Shown: positions 17,115 through 26,416, counted from the stretch's first letter. The stretch is 64,000 bases of DNA from Pseudomonas viridiflava (GCF_003702045.1 NZ_RBTP01000036.1:1-64000), one strand, 5' to 3'. Numbers and translations are program-made. The notes: generated by a model from the letters alone, not told the origin.

Positions 17115-17403
17115 GCATGTCGATGCGGCGAATCTCGAAGTCGCTGACCAGGTAGTCCATACGTTTCTTGGCGAACGCCACCATGTGCGGTTGCGCGGAA
17201 TGAACGTCCAGATCCTCTTTCGAGGCCCATATTTCGAAGAAGATGAACAGCGTCGGGTCCTCCTGGTCGCGCAGCATGTGGTACTCGATACAGCCGGGCT
17301 CGCTGCGGCTCTGCGCAACGTAGGAACTGAATAGCGCTTCGAATTCCGCTGACTTTTCCGGGCGGGTGTGGGCGTGAAGTATGAAGCCGTGTTGCTCGCT
17401 CAT
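17068..17403 (-). CDS. ABM-domain antibiotic/quinol monooxygenase-like protein (YgiN type)
   Basis: 111 residues. The dimeric ferredoxin-like ABM fold is indicated by GFILHAHTRPEKSAEFEALF, SEPGCIEYHMLRDQED and LFIFFEIWASKEDLDVH followed by a His-containing PHMVAF segment. Relatives such as E. coli YgiN act on quinols or small oxidised metabolites. In E. coli ygiN is next to mdaB; here mdaB is 200 bp away on the opposite strand. The C-terminal tail SPSSASAAPASPSR is encoded within the overlap with the TauE gene and may be variable. Confidence 0.84.
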   Translation of the reverse strand: MSEQHGFILHAHTRPEKSAEFEALFSSYVAQSRSEPGCIEYHMLRDQEDPTLFIFFEIWASKEDLDVHSAQPHMVAFAKKRMDYLVSDFEIRRIDMLSPSSASAAPASPSR

Positions 17404-17602
17404 CTCGGTGGTCCTCTGTTGAAGGTGAGCGCATTCTAAATCAACAATGACGCGTTCATTCGTGATGTACAGGCAAAAGTGATTTGCCCATCATTGCCTT
17501 ATTCACACGCCACTTCGTCTTTATTCTTGCTGCCAACGATTAACGATTAATGACTGGCCCAGCCGAACCATGAGGCAGGGCCGAGACATCCAGAGGTCTT
17601 GC

Positions 17603-18187
17603 ATGAAAAAGGTAGTGTTTCTTAATGGCGGTAAACAGTTCGCTCACTCCGACGGCCGCTACAACGCGACGCTGCACGAAGCCGGAGTGGCGTTTATGGA
17701 CCGCGCCGGTTACGACGTGAAGGAAACCTTCATCGACGGTGGCTACGACGTGGCTGAAGAAGTGCAGAAGTTTCTGTGGGCCGACGTCATCGTCTGGCAA
17801 ATGCCGGGCTGGTGGATGGGTGCGCCCTGGACCGTGAAGAAGTACATCGACGAAGTGTTCACCGAAGGGCACGGCAGTCTGTACGCCAACGATGGCCGCA
17901 CCCGTTCCGATGCCTCGCAGAAATACGGCAGCGGCGGTTTATTGCACGGTAAGCAGTACATGATTTCCGCGACCTGGAACGCACCGCAGCAAGCCTTCGA
18001 TGATCCATCGGACTTCTTTGAAGCCAAAGGCGTCGATGCCGTGTACTTCCCGTTTCACAAGGCCAATCAGTTTCTGGGCATGACCGGCCTGCCGACCTTT
18101 CTGGCGGTGGACGTGATGAAGATGCCAAACATCGAAGGTGATGTGAAACGGTACGAAGCGCATCTGGCCAAGGTGTTTGGCGTTTGA
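17603..18187 (+). CDS. mdaB: NAD(P)H:quinone oxidoreductase MdaB
   Basis: 194 residues from MKKVVFLNGG; an upstream in-frame ATG at 17570 adds an unlikely leader. Flavodoxin-like fold that uses FAD and NADPH to reduce quinones by two electrons, protecting against oxidative stress. Visible: FLNGGKQFAHSDGRYN (FAD phosphate loop), DVIVWQMPGWWMGAPWTVKK and the ISATWNAPQQAF loop. Cytosolic. It may be controlled by the LysR gene that follows on the same strand. Confidence 0.9.
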   Translation: MKKVVFLNGGKQFAHSDGRYNATLHEAGVAFMDRAGYDVKETFIDGGYDVAEEVQKFLWADVIVWQMPGWWMGAPWTVKKYIDEVFTEGHGSLYANDGRTRSDASQKYGSGGLLHGKQYMISATWNAPQQAFDDPSDFFEAKGVDAVYFPFHKANQFLGMTGLPTFLAVDVMKMPNIEGDVKRYEAHLAKVFGV

Positions 18188-18319
18188 AGTGATCGTCATA
18201 CACAGGTCTGCCCCTAGGCAATGATCGTGTCCACTCATGCGCGTGGAAACGATCAGCAGCACTCACACCTTTGCTTGAAATAAAGCTAATATCCCCAGAC
18301 TTTTGAGCAGGGGACAACA

Positions 18320-19216
18320 GTGAAGGCCAGGTCCGATGAGTTGCAGGTGTTCGTTTCGGTCATCGAATGCGGTTCCATTTCCGCTGCAGCCGAGAAGATG
18401 GGGCAGACGCCTTCCGGGATCAGCCGCACCTTGTCGCGGCTTGAAGCCAAGCTGGAAACCACCCTGATCAACCGCACCACCCGGCGCATGGACCTGACCG
18501 AAGAGGGCAAGTTCTTCCTGACTCGGGCGCGGGCTATCCTTGAGCAGATGGAAAGTCTGGAAGAACACCTGACGTCTTCGCGCCAGACACCGGCCGGGCG
18601 CCTGCGTGTCAATGCCGCATCGCCCTTCATGCTGCACTCGGTGGTGCCGCACGTGGCGGAGTTTCGACAGCGCTACCCGGCTATCCAGCTGGAGCTGGAC
18701 AGCGATGACTGGTTCATCGACCTGCTGGAACAGAACACCGATATCGCGATCCGCATCGGTACATTGCCGGATTCAACCCTGCATGCCCGTTCGTTGGGCA
18801 GTTGCCTGCTGAATATCGTCGCCAGCCCTGCGTATCTGGAACGTCACGGCACGCCACAGACCGTCGAAGACCTGACGCATCACACGTTGGTGGGTTTCAA
18901 TCAGGTAGAGGTGCTCAATCGCTGGCCGTTACGCCATGCCGGGGGGGATCGTTTTTTGATCAGGCCGGCGGTTGCAGCATCCAGTGGCGACACCTTGCGT
19001 CATCTGGCGCTGGAAGGGGTGGGGATTGCCTGTCTGTCCGACTTCATGACCCACGAAGACCTGCGTGACGGGCGATTGGTCGGGATCCTGCAAACCGCCA
19101 ACAGCGGCTATCGTCAGCCGATCAATGCGGTGTACTACCGCAACTCGCAGCTGGCGCTGAGGATTCAGTGTTTTCTGGATTTCATGCAGGAAAAGCTGAA
19201 GGGGTATGCGCAGTGA
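18320..19216 (+). CDS. LysR family transcriptional regulator (downstream of mdaB)
   Basis: 298 residues. The N-terminal HTH is DELQVFVSVIECGSISAAAE with KMGQTPSGISRTLSRLEAKL; the effector-domain start is GRLRVNAASPFMLHSVVP. This is the AaeR/DsdC-like branch with NRTTRRMDLTEEGKFF at the wing. It is separated from mdaB by 132 bp, with no terminator noticed. Candidate regulator of mdaB by position only. Confidence 0.9.
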   Translation: MKARSDELQVFVSVIECGSISAAAEKMGQTPSGISRTLSRLEAKLETTLINRTTRRMDLTEEGKFFLTRARAILEQMESLEEHLTSSRQTPAGRLRVNAASPFMLHSVVPHVAEFRQRYPAIQLELDSDDWFIDLLEQNTDIAIRIGTLPDSTLHARSLGSCLLNIVASPAYLERHGTPQTVEDLTHHTLVGFNQVEVLNRWPLRHAGGDRFLIRPAVAASSGDTLRHLALEGVGIACLSDFMTHEDLRDGRLVGILQTANSGYRQPINAVYYRNSQLALRIQCFLDFMQEKLKGYAQ

Positions 19217-19260
19217 TCGTGTGGAGCGTTACACAATACTCACTGATAAACGCAGAACGT

Positions 19261-19350
19261 GCGGGAGCGAGCTTGCTCGCGAAGAGGCCATTACAGTAAC
19301 CCTGAAGCAAGGCACCTGAACAATGGCTTTCGTGAGCAGGCTCACTCCTA
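19261..19350. repeat. REP-type palindromic repeat (variant)
   Basis: GCGGGAGCGAGCTTGCTCGC at the left faces TTTCGTGAGCAGGCTCACTC at the right, about 90 bp in all, between the convergent LysR and prfC genes. It is a sequence variant (GAGCTTGCTC core) of the GTCCGC-core repeats elsewhere in the window. Confidence 0.75.
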
Positions 19351-19379
19351 CAGAGGTCGCAGCTCGTAGCGGCGGCCGA

Positions 19380-20963
19380 TCAATGATGCTCGCGGGTGGC
19401 GCGGAATTTCACGTCGGGCCAGCGCTCTTCCATCAGCGCCAGGTTTACGCGGGTCGGGGCCAGGTAGGTGAGGTGGCCGCCGCCGTCCAGCGCCAGGTTT
19501 TCCACCGCCTTGGTTTCAAACTCTTCGAGCTTCTTCTTGTCGGCGCATTCGATCCAGCGGGCTGACCACACGGTGATTGGCTCGTAGGCGCATTCGACCT
19601 TGTACTCCTCCTTCAAGCGGCTGGCGACCACGTCAAACTGCAGCACACCCACGGCGCCGAGAATGATGTCGTTGCTGCGCTGCGGGAAGAACACCTGCGT
19701 GGCGCCTTCTTCGGCCAATTGCTGCAGACCCTGACGCAGTTGCTTGGACTTGAGCGGATCCTTCAGGCGCACGCGGCGGAACAGTTCAGGTGCGAAGTGC
19801 GGGATGCCGGTAAAGCCCAGGCCTTCGCCTTCGGTGAAGGTGTCGCCGATCTGGATGGTGCCGTGGTTGTGCAGGCCGATGATGTCCCCTGCGTAGGCCT
19901 CTTCAAGCTGCTCGCGTTCCGAGGAGAAGAAGGTCAGGGCATCGCCGATCCGCACGTCCTTGCCCAAGCGTACATGGCGCATTTTCATGCCCTTGTCGTA
20001 GCGGCCCGAACAGATGCGCATAAACGCGATACGGTCGCGGTGCTTGGGGTCCATGTTTGCCTGGATCTTGAACACGAAGCCGCTAAATTTCTCTTCTTCC
20101 GGCTCCACCGTACGTTCGTTGGCGACACGGGCCAGCGGCATCGGTGCCCAGTTGACCACGGCATCTAGCACGTGATCGACACCGAAGTTGCCCAATGCGG
20201 TACCGAAGAACACCGGGGTCAGCTGACCGTCGATGAACTCCTGCTGGTTGAATTCATGGCAGGCACCCTGCACCAGTTCCAGTTGCTCGACGAAGCGGTC
20301 GTACTCGTCGCCCAGGTGGGCGCGGGCTTCGTCGGAGTCCAGGTGCTGGATGATCTTGGTTTCGGTGCGCTCATGCCCGTGGCCAGCGGTGTAGACGATG
20401 ATGTAGTCGTCGGCCAGGTGGTACACACCCTTGAAGTCGCGGTAGCAACCGATCGGCCAGGTGATCGGCGCGGCTTTGATCTTGAGGACGGCTTCGATTT
20501 CGTCCAGCAGTTCGATCGGGTCGCGAATGTCACGGTCCAGCTTGTTGATGAAGCTCACGATCGGCGTGTCGCGCAGGCGGCAAACGTCCATCAGGGCGAT
20601 GGTGCGCGGCTCGACACCCTTACCGCCGTCCAGAACCATCAGAGCCGAGTCGACTGCTGTCAGGGTGCGGTAGGTGTCTTCGGAGAAGTCCTCGTGGCCC
20701 GGGGTGTCCAGCAGGTTGATCATGTGATCGCGATACGGGAACTGCATGACGGACGTGGTGATGGAGATGCCGCGCTGTTTCTCCATCTCCATCCAGTCGG
20801 ATGTGGCGTGACGGTCGGACTTGCGCGATTTGACCGTACCGGCGACGGAAATGGCCTTGCCCATCAGCAGCAGTTTTTCCGTGATGGTGGTTTTACCGGC
20901 GTCGGGGTGGGAAATAATGGCGAAAGTGCGGCGTTTCGCGACTTCGGCGGCCTGTTGGGTCAT
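19380..20963 (-). CDS. prfC: Peptide chain release factor 3
   Basis: 527 residues from [20 protein letters not shown] at 20963. The GTPase recycles RF1/RF2 from ribosomes after termination. Motifs: G1 [11 protein letters not shown]2 region [15 protein letters not shown]3 DTPGHEDF, G4 NKLD. The domain order is that of RF3 (GTPase, translation factor domain 2, RF3-specific C-terminal part). The frame stays open upstream for 60 codons, but that part lies in the spacer to the opu operon and is not conserved-looking. Complete and apparently functional. Confidence 0.96.
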   Translation of the reverse strand: MTQQAAEVAKRRTFAIISHPDAGKTTITEKLLLMGKAISVAGTVKSRKSDRHATSDWMEMEKQRGISITTSVMQFPYRDHMINLLDTPGHEDFSEDTYRTLTAVDSALMVLDGGKGVEPRTIALMDVCRLRDTPIVSFINKLDRDIRDPIELLDEIEAVLKIKAAPITWPIGCYRDFKGVYHLADDYIIVYTAGHGHERTETKIIQHLDSDEARAHLGDEYDRFVEQLELVQGACHEFNQQEFIDGQLTPVFFGTALGNFGVDHVLDAVVNWAPMPLARVANERTVEPEEEKFSGFVFKIQANMDPKHRDRIAFMRICSGRYDKGMKMRHVRLGKDVRIGDALTFFSSEREQLEEAYAGDIIGLHNHGTIQIGDTFTEGEGLGFTGIPHFAPELFRRVRLKDPLKSKQLRQGLQQLAEEGATQVFFPQRSNDIILGAVGVLQFDVVASRLKEEYKVECAYEPITVWSARWIECADKKKLEEFETKAVENLALDGGGHLTYLAPTRVNLALMEERWPDVKFRATREHH

Positions 20964-21305
20964 GGGAAATCGCCTGGACGGGATTGAAAAAGGGCGCAGA
21001 TTATAGCTCAAATCTGGCCAATAACCGAACCGTTCAGTCAATAAGGAGTGGCCAGATAATGTCTCACAGGGGAACCTTTCAGGCCGTCGAGACGTCCACT
21101 CCCCCGTCAAGGCCAGTACCGAGGCCAACTTCAGGGGCTGAATCATCAGCATGTTGGCTTGACGAAGCTGCGCTCATGGCTTGTGTTATCGCCGAGGTCA
21201 AACCCTCTATGGCGACCCACCCGCTGCTCTTCGCGAACGTTATTGCTGGCGTCCTCACGGTCGTCCAAGTCAACGCGTTCGCCGACTGAAATAAGGAGTC
21301 CGCCC
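20964..21305. other. Divergent spacer prfC/opu with inverted repeat
   Basis: 342 bp holding both promoters. A perfect 9-bp inverted repeat, ATCTGGCCA (21012-21020) and TGGCCAGAT (21049-21057), encloses an AAGGAG that is followed by an ATG at 21059. A second ATAAGGAGT precedes the GTG start of the permease. See the separate entry for the small ORF. Confidence 0.5.
21059..21289 (+). CDS. Possible 76-residue ORF ahead of the osmoprotectant transporter operon
   Basis: It starts [13 protein letters not shown] and ends VVQVNAFAD, with an AAGGAG 10 bp before the ATG and its stop 14 bp before the next ribosome site and GTG start. No family is recognised. The C-terminal part is weakly hydrophobic. 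The inverted repeat at 21012-21057 would sequester its ribosome site. It could be a leader peptide, a small protein or chance; the spacing favours translation coupled to the transporter. Confidence 0.3.
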   Translation: MSHRGTFQAVETSTPPSRPVPRPTSGAESSACWLDEAALMACVIAEVKPSMATHPLLFANVIAGVLTVVQVNAFAD

Positions 21306-22019
21306 GTGGCAAATCGCTATGGCAAGGGGCTATTGGGAGGCGCGGTTGTTATTGCGCTCCTGGCCCTGCTGGTCCACTGGATCGGCATCAGTACTATCAA
21401 GCAATACCAGGATGACCTGCTGTTCTATCTTCAGGCTCACCTGATTCTGGTTCTGTTTTCAATGCTCGCGGCTTTGGTGGTCGGCATCCCGGCAGGTATC
21501 GCCCTCAGCCGCCCCGGCATGGTTGGCCGCGCTGAACGCTTCATGCAGATCTTCAACATCGGCAACACCGTCCCACCTCTCGCCGTTCTGGCCATCGCTC
21601 TCGGGATTCTCGGGATCGGCAGTGGTCCGGCCATCTTCGCGCTGTTCCTCGCCTCGCTGTTGCCCATCGTGCGCAACACCTACGAAGGCTTGAAGAATGT
21701 GCAGGGTTCTCTGAAGGAAGCTGCCGTCGGCATCGGCATGACGCCGCGTCAGGTGCTGTGGCGTGTCGAATTGCCCAACGCGGTGCCAATCATCGTCGGT
21801 GGTGTGCGGGTTGCGCTGGCGATCAACGTTGGTACTGCGCCGCTGGCTTTTCTCATCGGTGCCAACAGCCTCGGCAGCCTGATCTTCCCCGGCATCGCCT
21901 TGAACAATCAGCCGCAACTGGTGCTGGGCGCTGCCTGTACCGCTCTGCTGGCGTTGCTGCTCGATGGTCTGGTGATTCTCGCCAGTCGCCTGTGGCTTGA
22001 ACGCGGCCTGACTCGCTGA
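21306..22019 (+). CDS. Osmoprotectant ABC transporter permease (OpuC type)
   Basis: 237 residues from a GTG start with ribosome site AAGGAGT; no ATG is suitably placed. Six or so membrane helices. The BPD_transp_1 motif is NTYEGLKNVQGSLKEAAVGI with GMTPRQVLWRVELPNAVPII. It is a paralogue of the permease two genes downstream, so the channel is a heterodimer. First structural gene of permease, binding protein, permease, ATPase. Confidence 0.88.
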   Translation: MANRYGKGLLGGAVVIALLALLVHWIGISTIKQYQDDLLFYLQAHLILVLFSMLAALVVGIPAGIALSRPGMVGRAERFMQIFNIGNTVPPLAVLAIALGILGIGSGPAIFALFLASLLPIVRNTYEGLKNVQGSLKEAAVGIGMTPRQVLWRVELPNAVPIIVGGVRVALAINVGTAPLAFLIGANSLGSLIFPGIALNNQPQLVLGAACTALLALLLDGLVILASRLWLERGLTR

Positions 22020-22033
22020 GCGAAGGAAATACC

Positions 22034-22927
22034 ATGAAGAAGTTATGTTTGTTTTTAGGCTTTGCCCTGCTGTTCCCGGCATTGGCCCAGGCGGCGGACA
22101 AGCCGTTGCTGCGCGTCGGCGCACGCGTGTTCACCGAGCAGACGCTGCTGGCTGAACTGACCGCGCAATACCTGCGTACCAAGAACTACGACGTACAGAT
22201 CACTGGCGGTCTGGGCAGTAACCTGGCGCGCAGCGCTCAGGAAAGCGGCCAGTTGGACCTGTTATGGGAATACACCGGCGTGTCGCTGGTGGCTTACAAC
22301 CATATCGATGAAAAACTCGACAGCGAGCAGACCTACGCCCGTGTGAAAGAAGTCGACGCCAAGAAGGGCCTGGTCTGGCTTTCACCGTCGAAATTCAACA
22401 ACACCTACGCGTTGGCGCTGCCGCAGAAGGTTGCGGACAAGTACCCACAGGTCAACACCATGACCGACCTGACCAAGGTCCTCAAGGATGAAGCCAAAGA
22501 GGGTCATGTCGTAGCGCTGGACACCGAATTCGCCAACCGTTCCGACGGGTTGATCGGCATGGTCAAGCATTACGACATGAATCTCGGTCGTGAAAATACG
22601 CGGCAAATGGATGCTGGGCTGGTCTACACCGCGCTGCGCAACGGCCAGGTGTTTGCGGGCCTTGTCTACACCACCGACGGGCGCCTGAACGCGTTCAAGC
22701 TCAAGGTGCTGGAAGACGACAAGCGCTACTTCCCGGACTACACCGCCGCGCCGGTGATTCGTCAGGAGTTTCTGGATAAACATCCAGACATCGCCACGTT
22801 GCTCAAGCCGCTGGCTGACCTGCTGGACAACCAGACCATGATCGACCTCAACGCCCGCGTCGATGTCGGCCATGAAAGTCCATCCTCGGTTGCCGCAGAT
22901 TTCCTGCGTCAGCACCCCCTGAATTAA
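22034..22927 (+). CDS. Glycine betaine/choline-type substrate-binding protein (OpuCC/YehZ-like)
   Basis: 297 residues with signal peptide MKKLCLFLGFALLFPALAQA. The mature domain is OpuAC-like: VGARVFTEQTLLAELTAQYL, GLGSNLARSAQESGQLDLLW with EYTG, and EFANRSDGLIGMVKHYDMN. It captures quaternary amines (betaine, choline, carnitine) in the periplasm for the two permeases. The ribosome site GAAGGAAAT precedes the ATG. 14 bp separate it from each neighbour. Confidence 0.88.
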   Translation: MKKLCLFLGFALLFPALAQAADKPLLRVGARVFTEQTLLAELTAQYLRTKNYDVQITGGLGSNLARSAQESGQLDLLWEYTGVSLVAYNHIDEKLDSEQTYARVKEVDAKKGLVWLSPSKFNNTYALALPQKVADKYPQVNTMTDLTKVLKDEAKEGHVVALDTEFANRSDGLIGMVKHYDMNLGRENTRQMDAGLVYTALRNGQVFAGLVYTTDGRLNAFKLKVLEDDKRYFPDYTAAPVIRQEFLDKHPDIATLLKPLADLLDNQTMIDLNARVDVGHESPSSVAADFLRQHPLN

Positions 22928-22940
22928 GGAAGGAGACGAT

Positions 22941-23594
22941 ATGAGTTTCTTGAGCGCCTTCTCCCATCTGGACTGGGTTCAGGTCCTGCAACTGACCGGG
23001 CAGCACATCACGCTGGTCGGCATCGCCGTGACCCTGGCCATCGTTGTCGGTGTGCCGCTGGGCGTGCTGATGACGCGCTTTCCGGCGCTGGCAGGTCCCC
23101 TGCAGGCCAGCGCGACCGTGCTGCTGACTGTGCCATCGATTGCCCTGTTCGGCCTGCTGCTGCCGTTCTATTCCAAGTTCGGTCAGGGCCTTGGCCCGAT
23201 GCCGGCCATCACGGCCGTGTTCCTCTATTCCCTGCTGCCGATCATGCGCAATACCTACCTGGCCCTGACGGGCGTTGAACCGGGTATTCGCGAAGCCGCC
23301 AAGGGCATCGGCATGACCTTCGGCCAGCGCCTGCGCATGGTCGAGCTGCCGATTGCCGTGCCCGTCATCCTCGCCGGTGTGCGCACCGCCGTGGTGATGA
23401 ATATCGGTGTCATGACCATCGCCGCCACCATCGGCGCCGGTGGTCTGGGTGTACTCATTCTCGCTTCAATCAGCCGCAGCGATATGTCGATGCTGATCGT
23501 CGGCGCGGTACTGGTCAGCATTCTGGCCATCATCGCCGACCTTCTCCTGCAATGGCTGCAACGCACGCTGACTCCAAAAGGGCTCCTAAAATGA
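22941..23594 (+). CDS. Osmoprotectant ABC transporter permease (OpuC type), second
   Basis: 217 residues. Motifs parallel to the first permease: NTYLALTGVEPGIREAAKGI with GMTFGQRLRMVELPIAVPVI. Ribosome site AAGGAGACG. The stop TGA overlaps the ATPase start (ATGA), so the last two genes are coupled. Confidence 0.88.
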   Translation: MSFLSAFSHLDWVQVLQLTGQHITLVGIAVTLAIVVGVPLGVLMTRFPALAGPLQASATVLLTVPSIALFGLLLPFYSKFGQGLGPMPAITAVFLYSLLPIMRNTYLALTGVEPGIREAAKGIGMTFGQRLRMVELPIAVPVILAGVRTAVVMNIGVMTIAATIGAGGLGVLILASISRSDMSMLIVGAVLVSILAIIADLLLQWLQRTLTPKGLLK

Positions 23595-24745
23595 TCGAAC
23601 TCCAGAACCTCTCCAAGACTTTCCAGAGCAACGGCAAAGAAGTGAAGGCTGTCGACTCGGTCAGCCTTACCGTCAACGAAGGCGAGATCTGTGTCTTCCT
23701 CGGCCCGTCGGGCTGCGGCAAGAGCACCACGCTGAAAATGATCAACCGCCTGATCATGCCGACCTCCGGCAAGGTGCTGATCAACGGCGAAGACACCACG
23801 GGCCTGGACGAAGTGACCCTGCGTCGCAACATCGGTTACGTGATCCAGCAGATCGGCCTGTTCCCGAACATGACCATCGAAGAGAACATCGTGGTCGTGC
23901 CCAAGCTGTTGGGCTGGGACAAACAGCGTTGCCACGACCGCGCTCGCGAGTTGATGAGCATGATCAAGCTGGAACCCAAGCAGTACCTGCATCGCTACCC
24001 GCGTGAACTGTCCGGTGGTCAGCAGCAGCGTATCGGTGTGATCCGTGCCTTGGCGGCCGACGCGCCGTTGCTGCTGATGGACGAACCGTTCGGTGCGGTC
24101 GACCCGATCAACCGCGAAATGATCCAGAACGAGTTCTTCGAGATGCAGCGCGCGCTGAACAAGACCGTGATCATGGTCAGCCACGACATCGACGAGGCGA
24201 TCAAGCTGGGCGACAAGATCGCGATCTTCCGTGGTGGCAAGCTGTTGCAGATCGATCACCCGGACACCTTGCTGGCGCACCCTGCGGACGACTTCGTCAG
24301 CAGTTTCGTTGGCCAGGACAGCACCCTCAAACGCCTGCTGTTGGTTAAAGCCGAAGACGCCGCCGACAACGCGCCATCGGTCAGCCCGGAAACACCGGTG
24401 GCCGATGCGCTGGAAGTGATGGACGAAAACGACCGTCGTTACATTGTCGTCACCGACAGCGAAAACAAGGCAATGGGCTATGTCCGCCGTCGCGACCTGC
24501 ACCGCCAGCAGGGCACCTGCGCTCAGTTCCTGCGTGAATTCAACGGCACGGCTGCGTACGACGAACATTTGCGCATCCTGCTGTCGCGCATGTATGAGTT
24601 CAACCGCTCGTGGCTGCCGGTGCTGGATGCCGAAAACGTCTTCCTGGGTGAAGTGACCCAGGAGTCGATTGCTGCCTACCTGAGCTCGGGTCGTTCGCGT
24701 GGCATGAAGACCAGTATCGTGTCGCCCGCTGATCTAGTGGTCTGA
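23591..24745 (+). CDS. Osmoprotectant ABC transporter ATP-binding protein with CBS pair (OpuCA-like)
   Basis: 384 residues. NBD: Walker A GPSGCGKSTT, signature LSGGQQQRIGVIRAL, Walker B LLLMDEPFGAVD, and FVGQDSTLKRL closing the ATPase domain. From about residue 265 there are two CBS domains (VADALEVMDENDRRYIVV and FNRSWLPVLDAENVFLG), which in OpuA/OpuC ATPases relate to sensing ionic strength or nucleotides. The start at 23591 overlaps the permease stop; an upstream ATG in this frame is inside the permease gene. Confidence 0.9.
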   Translation: MIELQNLSKTFQSNGKEVKAVDSVSLTVNEGEICVFLGPSGCGKSTTLKMINRLIMPTSGKVLINGEDTTGLDEVTLRRNIGYVIQQIGLFPNMTIEENIVVVPKLLGWDKQRCHDRARELMSMIKLEPKQYLHRYPRELSGGQQQRIGVIRALAADAPLLLMDEPFGAVDPINREMIQNEFFEMQRALNKTVIMVSHDIDEAIKLGDKIAIFRGGKLLQIDHPDTLLAHPADDFVSSFVGQDSTLKRLLLVKAEDAADNAPSVSPETPVADALEVMDENDRRYIVVTDSENKAMGYVRRRDLHRQQGTCAQFLREFNGTAAYDEHLRILLSRMYEFNRSWLPVLDAENVFLGEVTQESIAAYLSSGRSRGMKTSIVSPADLVV

Positions 24746-24756
24746 TTGTCGCTGCC

Positions 24757-24798
24757 GGCGAGGTTCATGCCTCGCCATTCGGGCGGCTTCGGCCGCCC
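24757..24798 (+). terminator. Double hairpin after the osmoprotectant operon
   Basis: GGCGAGG (24757-24763) pairs with CCTCGCC (24770-24776), and directly after it GGGCGG pairs with CCGCCC around a CTTCGG loop (24781-24798), followed by GTTCCTT. The stable UUCG-type hairpin suits a terminator although the T-tract is weak. Confidence 0.6.
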
Positions 24799-25168
24799 GT
24801 TCCTTATGCGTTTGCCGACAGTGAAGCGCATCTCTGTTCCTGCCTCAATGAACATCAGCCTGTCATCAGGGTCGGTTATAACGGCGATCATTGCCAACCG
24901 TCTGCCGAGAACGTGCAAAAACGCGACATTTTTTGTTGATCTCAGCCCCCTCACGCCCTAAAGTTCGCGCCGAACGTCCATGCTGGAAACGATCCATCCG
25001 GCTCAAGTACTGACGACGAGACAGCAAGGCCAGGAAGGCAAGCCCTTCAGTGGCCTTTTTGCTTTCGGCGACATGCCTTGGGAAGTAGGCGAACCAAAGT
25101 GGGGATACGGAGGACGTTCATTTGCACCCATTTACCAATTCCGTTTGCCAGATAGGAGTTCCAGCAGT
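24799..25168 (+). promoter_or_regulatory. Long speC leader region
   Basis: 370 bp between the transporter terminator and speC, with no other gene. It contains a T-rich tract near 24929 and a terminator-like hairpin at 25026-25060 (separate entry), leaving about 110 nt to the start codon. A frame open from 24980 joins speC but shows no family similarity before residue MTINVEDYY. Confidence 0.45.
25026..25060 (+). terminator. Terminator-like hairpin inside the speC leader (possible attenuator or sRNA end)
   Basis: AAGGCCA (25026-25032) pairs with TGGCCTT (25051-25057), with an inner stem GAAGG/CCTTC, and the run TTTTT follows immediately. This is the architecture of an intrinsic terminator on the plus strand, about 110 bp before the speC start, with no annotated gene upstream that would need it (the opu operon already has its own hairpins). 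Confidence 0.6.
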
Positions 25169-26332
25169 ATGACGATCAATGTCGAAGACTACTACGCAGC
25201 CGAAACCTTCAAGAAAATGAAGGCGTTCGCTGACAAGCAAGAAACGCCTTTCGTGGTCATTGATACCGCAATCATCAGCAAGGCCTATGACGACCTGCGC
25301 GCGGGCTTTGAATTTGCCAAGGTCTACTACGCGGTCAAGGCCAACCCTGCCGTAGAAGTCATCAATCTGCTCAAGGACAAAGGTTCGAGCTTCGACATCG
25401 CATCGATCTATGAGCTGGACAAGGTTCTGAGCTGCGGCGTTACACCAGACCGCATGAGCTACGGCAACACCATCAAGAAGTCCAAAGACATTCGCTACTT
25501 CTACGACAAGGGCGTGCGACTGTTCGCAACCGACTCCGAAGCTGACCTGCGCAACATCGCAAAGGCGGCTCCTGGCTCGAAAGTTTATGTGCGCATCCTG
25601 ACCGAAGGTTCGACCACGGCTGACTGGCCGCTGTCGCGCAAGTTCGGCTGCCAGACCGACATGGCGATGGACCTGCTGATTCTCGCCCGTGACCTGGGCC
25701 TGGTGCCTTATGGCATTTCGTTCCACGTGGGTTCTCAACAGCGCGACATCAGCGTCTGGGACGCGGCCATCGCTAAGGTCAAAGTGATCTTCGAGCGCCT
25801 GAAGGAAGAAGATGGCATCGTTCTCAAGCTGATCAACATGGGTGGCGGCTTCCCGGCCAACTACATCACCCGTACCAACAGCCTGGAAACCTACGCCGAG
25901 GAAATCATCCGCTTCCTGAAGGAAGATTTCGGTGATGATCTGCCGGAAATCATTCTGGAGCCAGGCCGTTCGCTGATTTCCAACGCCGGTATTCTGGTCA
26001 GCGAAGTGGTGCTGGTTGCGCGCAAGTCGCGTACCGCCGTCGAGCGTTGGGTGTATACCGATGTGGGCAAGTTCTCCGGCCTGATCGAAACAATGGACGA
26101 AGCCATCAAGTTTCCGATCTGGACTGAGAAGAAAGGCGAGATGGAAGAAGTCGTCATCGCGGGTCCCACCTGCGACAGCGCCGACATCATGTACGAAAAC
26201 TACAAGTACGGCCTGCCGCTGAACCTGGCCATCGGTGATCGCATGTACTGGTTGTCGACCGGTGCCTACACCACCAGCTACAGCGCTGTGGAATTCAATG
26301 GCTTTCCGCCGCTGAAGTCGTTCTACCTGTAA
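25169..26332 (+). CDS. speC: Ornithine decarboxylase, fold-III PLP-dependent
   Basis: 387 residues from MTINVEDYY. Decarboxylates ornithine to putrescine (some relatives also lysine). Alanine-racemase-like fold III: PLP Lys57 in YYAVKANP, HVGSQQ loop, the glycine loop NMGGGFPANY, EPGRSLISNAG, and the second-subunit Cys in GPTCDSADIMYEN. Length and motifs match Pseudomonas SpeC; from memory PAO1 speC also lies on the same side of the dpp/rox region. A strong terminator follows 15 bp after the stop. Confidence 0.87.
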   Translation: MTINVEDYYAAETFKKMKAFADKQETPFVVIDTAIISKAYDDLRAGFEFAKVYYAVKANPAVEVINLLKDKGSSFDIASIYELDKVLSCGVTPDRMSYGNTIKKSKDIRYFYDKGVRLFATDSEADLRNIAKAAPGSKVYVRILTEGSTTADWPLSRKFGCQTDMAMDLLILARDLGLVPYGISFHVGSQQRDISVWDAAIAKVKVIFERLKEEDGIVLKLINMGGGFPANYITRTNSLETYAEEIIRFLKEDFGDDLPEIILEPGRSLISNAGILVSEVVLVARKSRTAVERWVYTDVGKFSGLIETMDEAIKFPIWTEKKGEMEEVVIAGPTCDSADIMYENYKYGLPLNLAIGDRMYWLSTGAYTTSYSAVEFNGFPPLKSFYL

Positions 26333-26345
26333 ACTGAGCGCGTCA

Positions 26346-26377
26346 AGAAAACCCATGAGCAATCATGGGTTTTTTTA
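26346..26377 (+). terminator. Rho-independent terminator of speC
   Basis: AAACCCATGA pairs with TCATGGGTTT around a GCAA loop and continues into a run of eight T (26370-26377). Confidence 0.92.
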
Positions 26378-26416
26378 TGGGCGTTAAAAAATAATTAAAT
26401 ATACGTTCGGGCTCAG

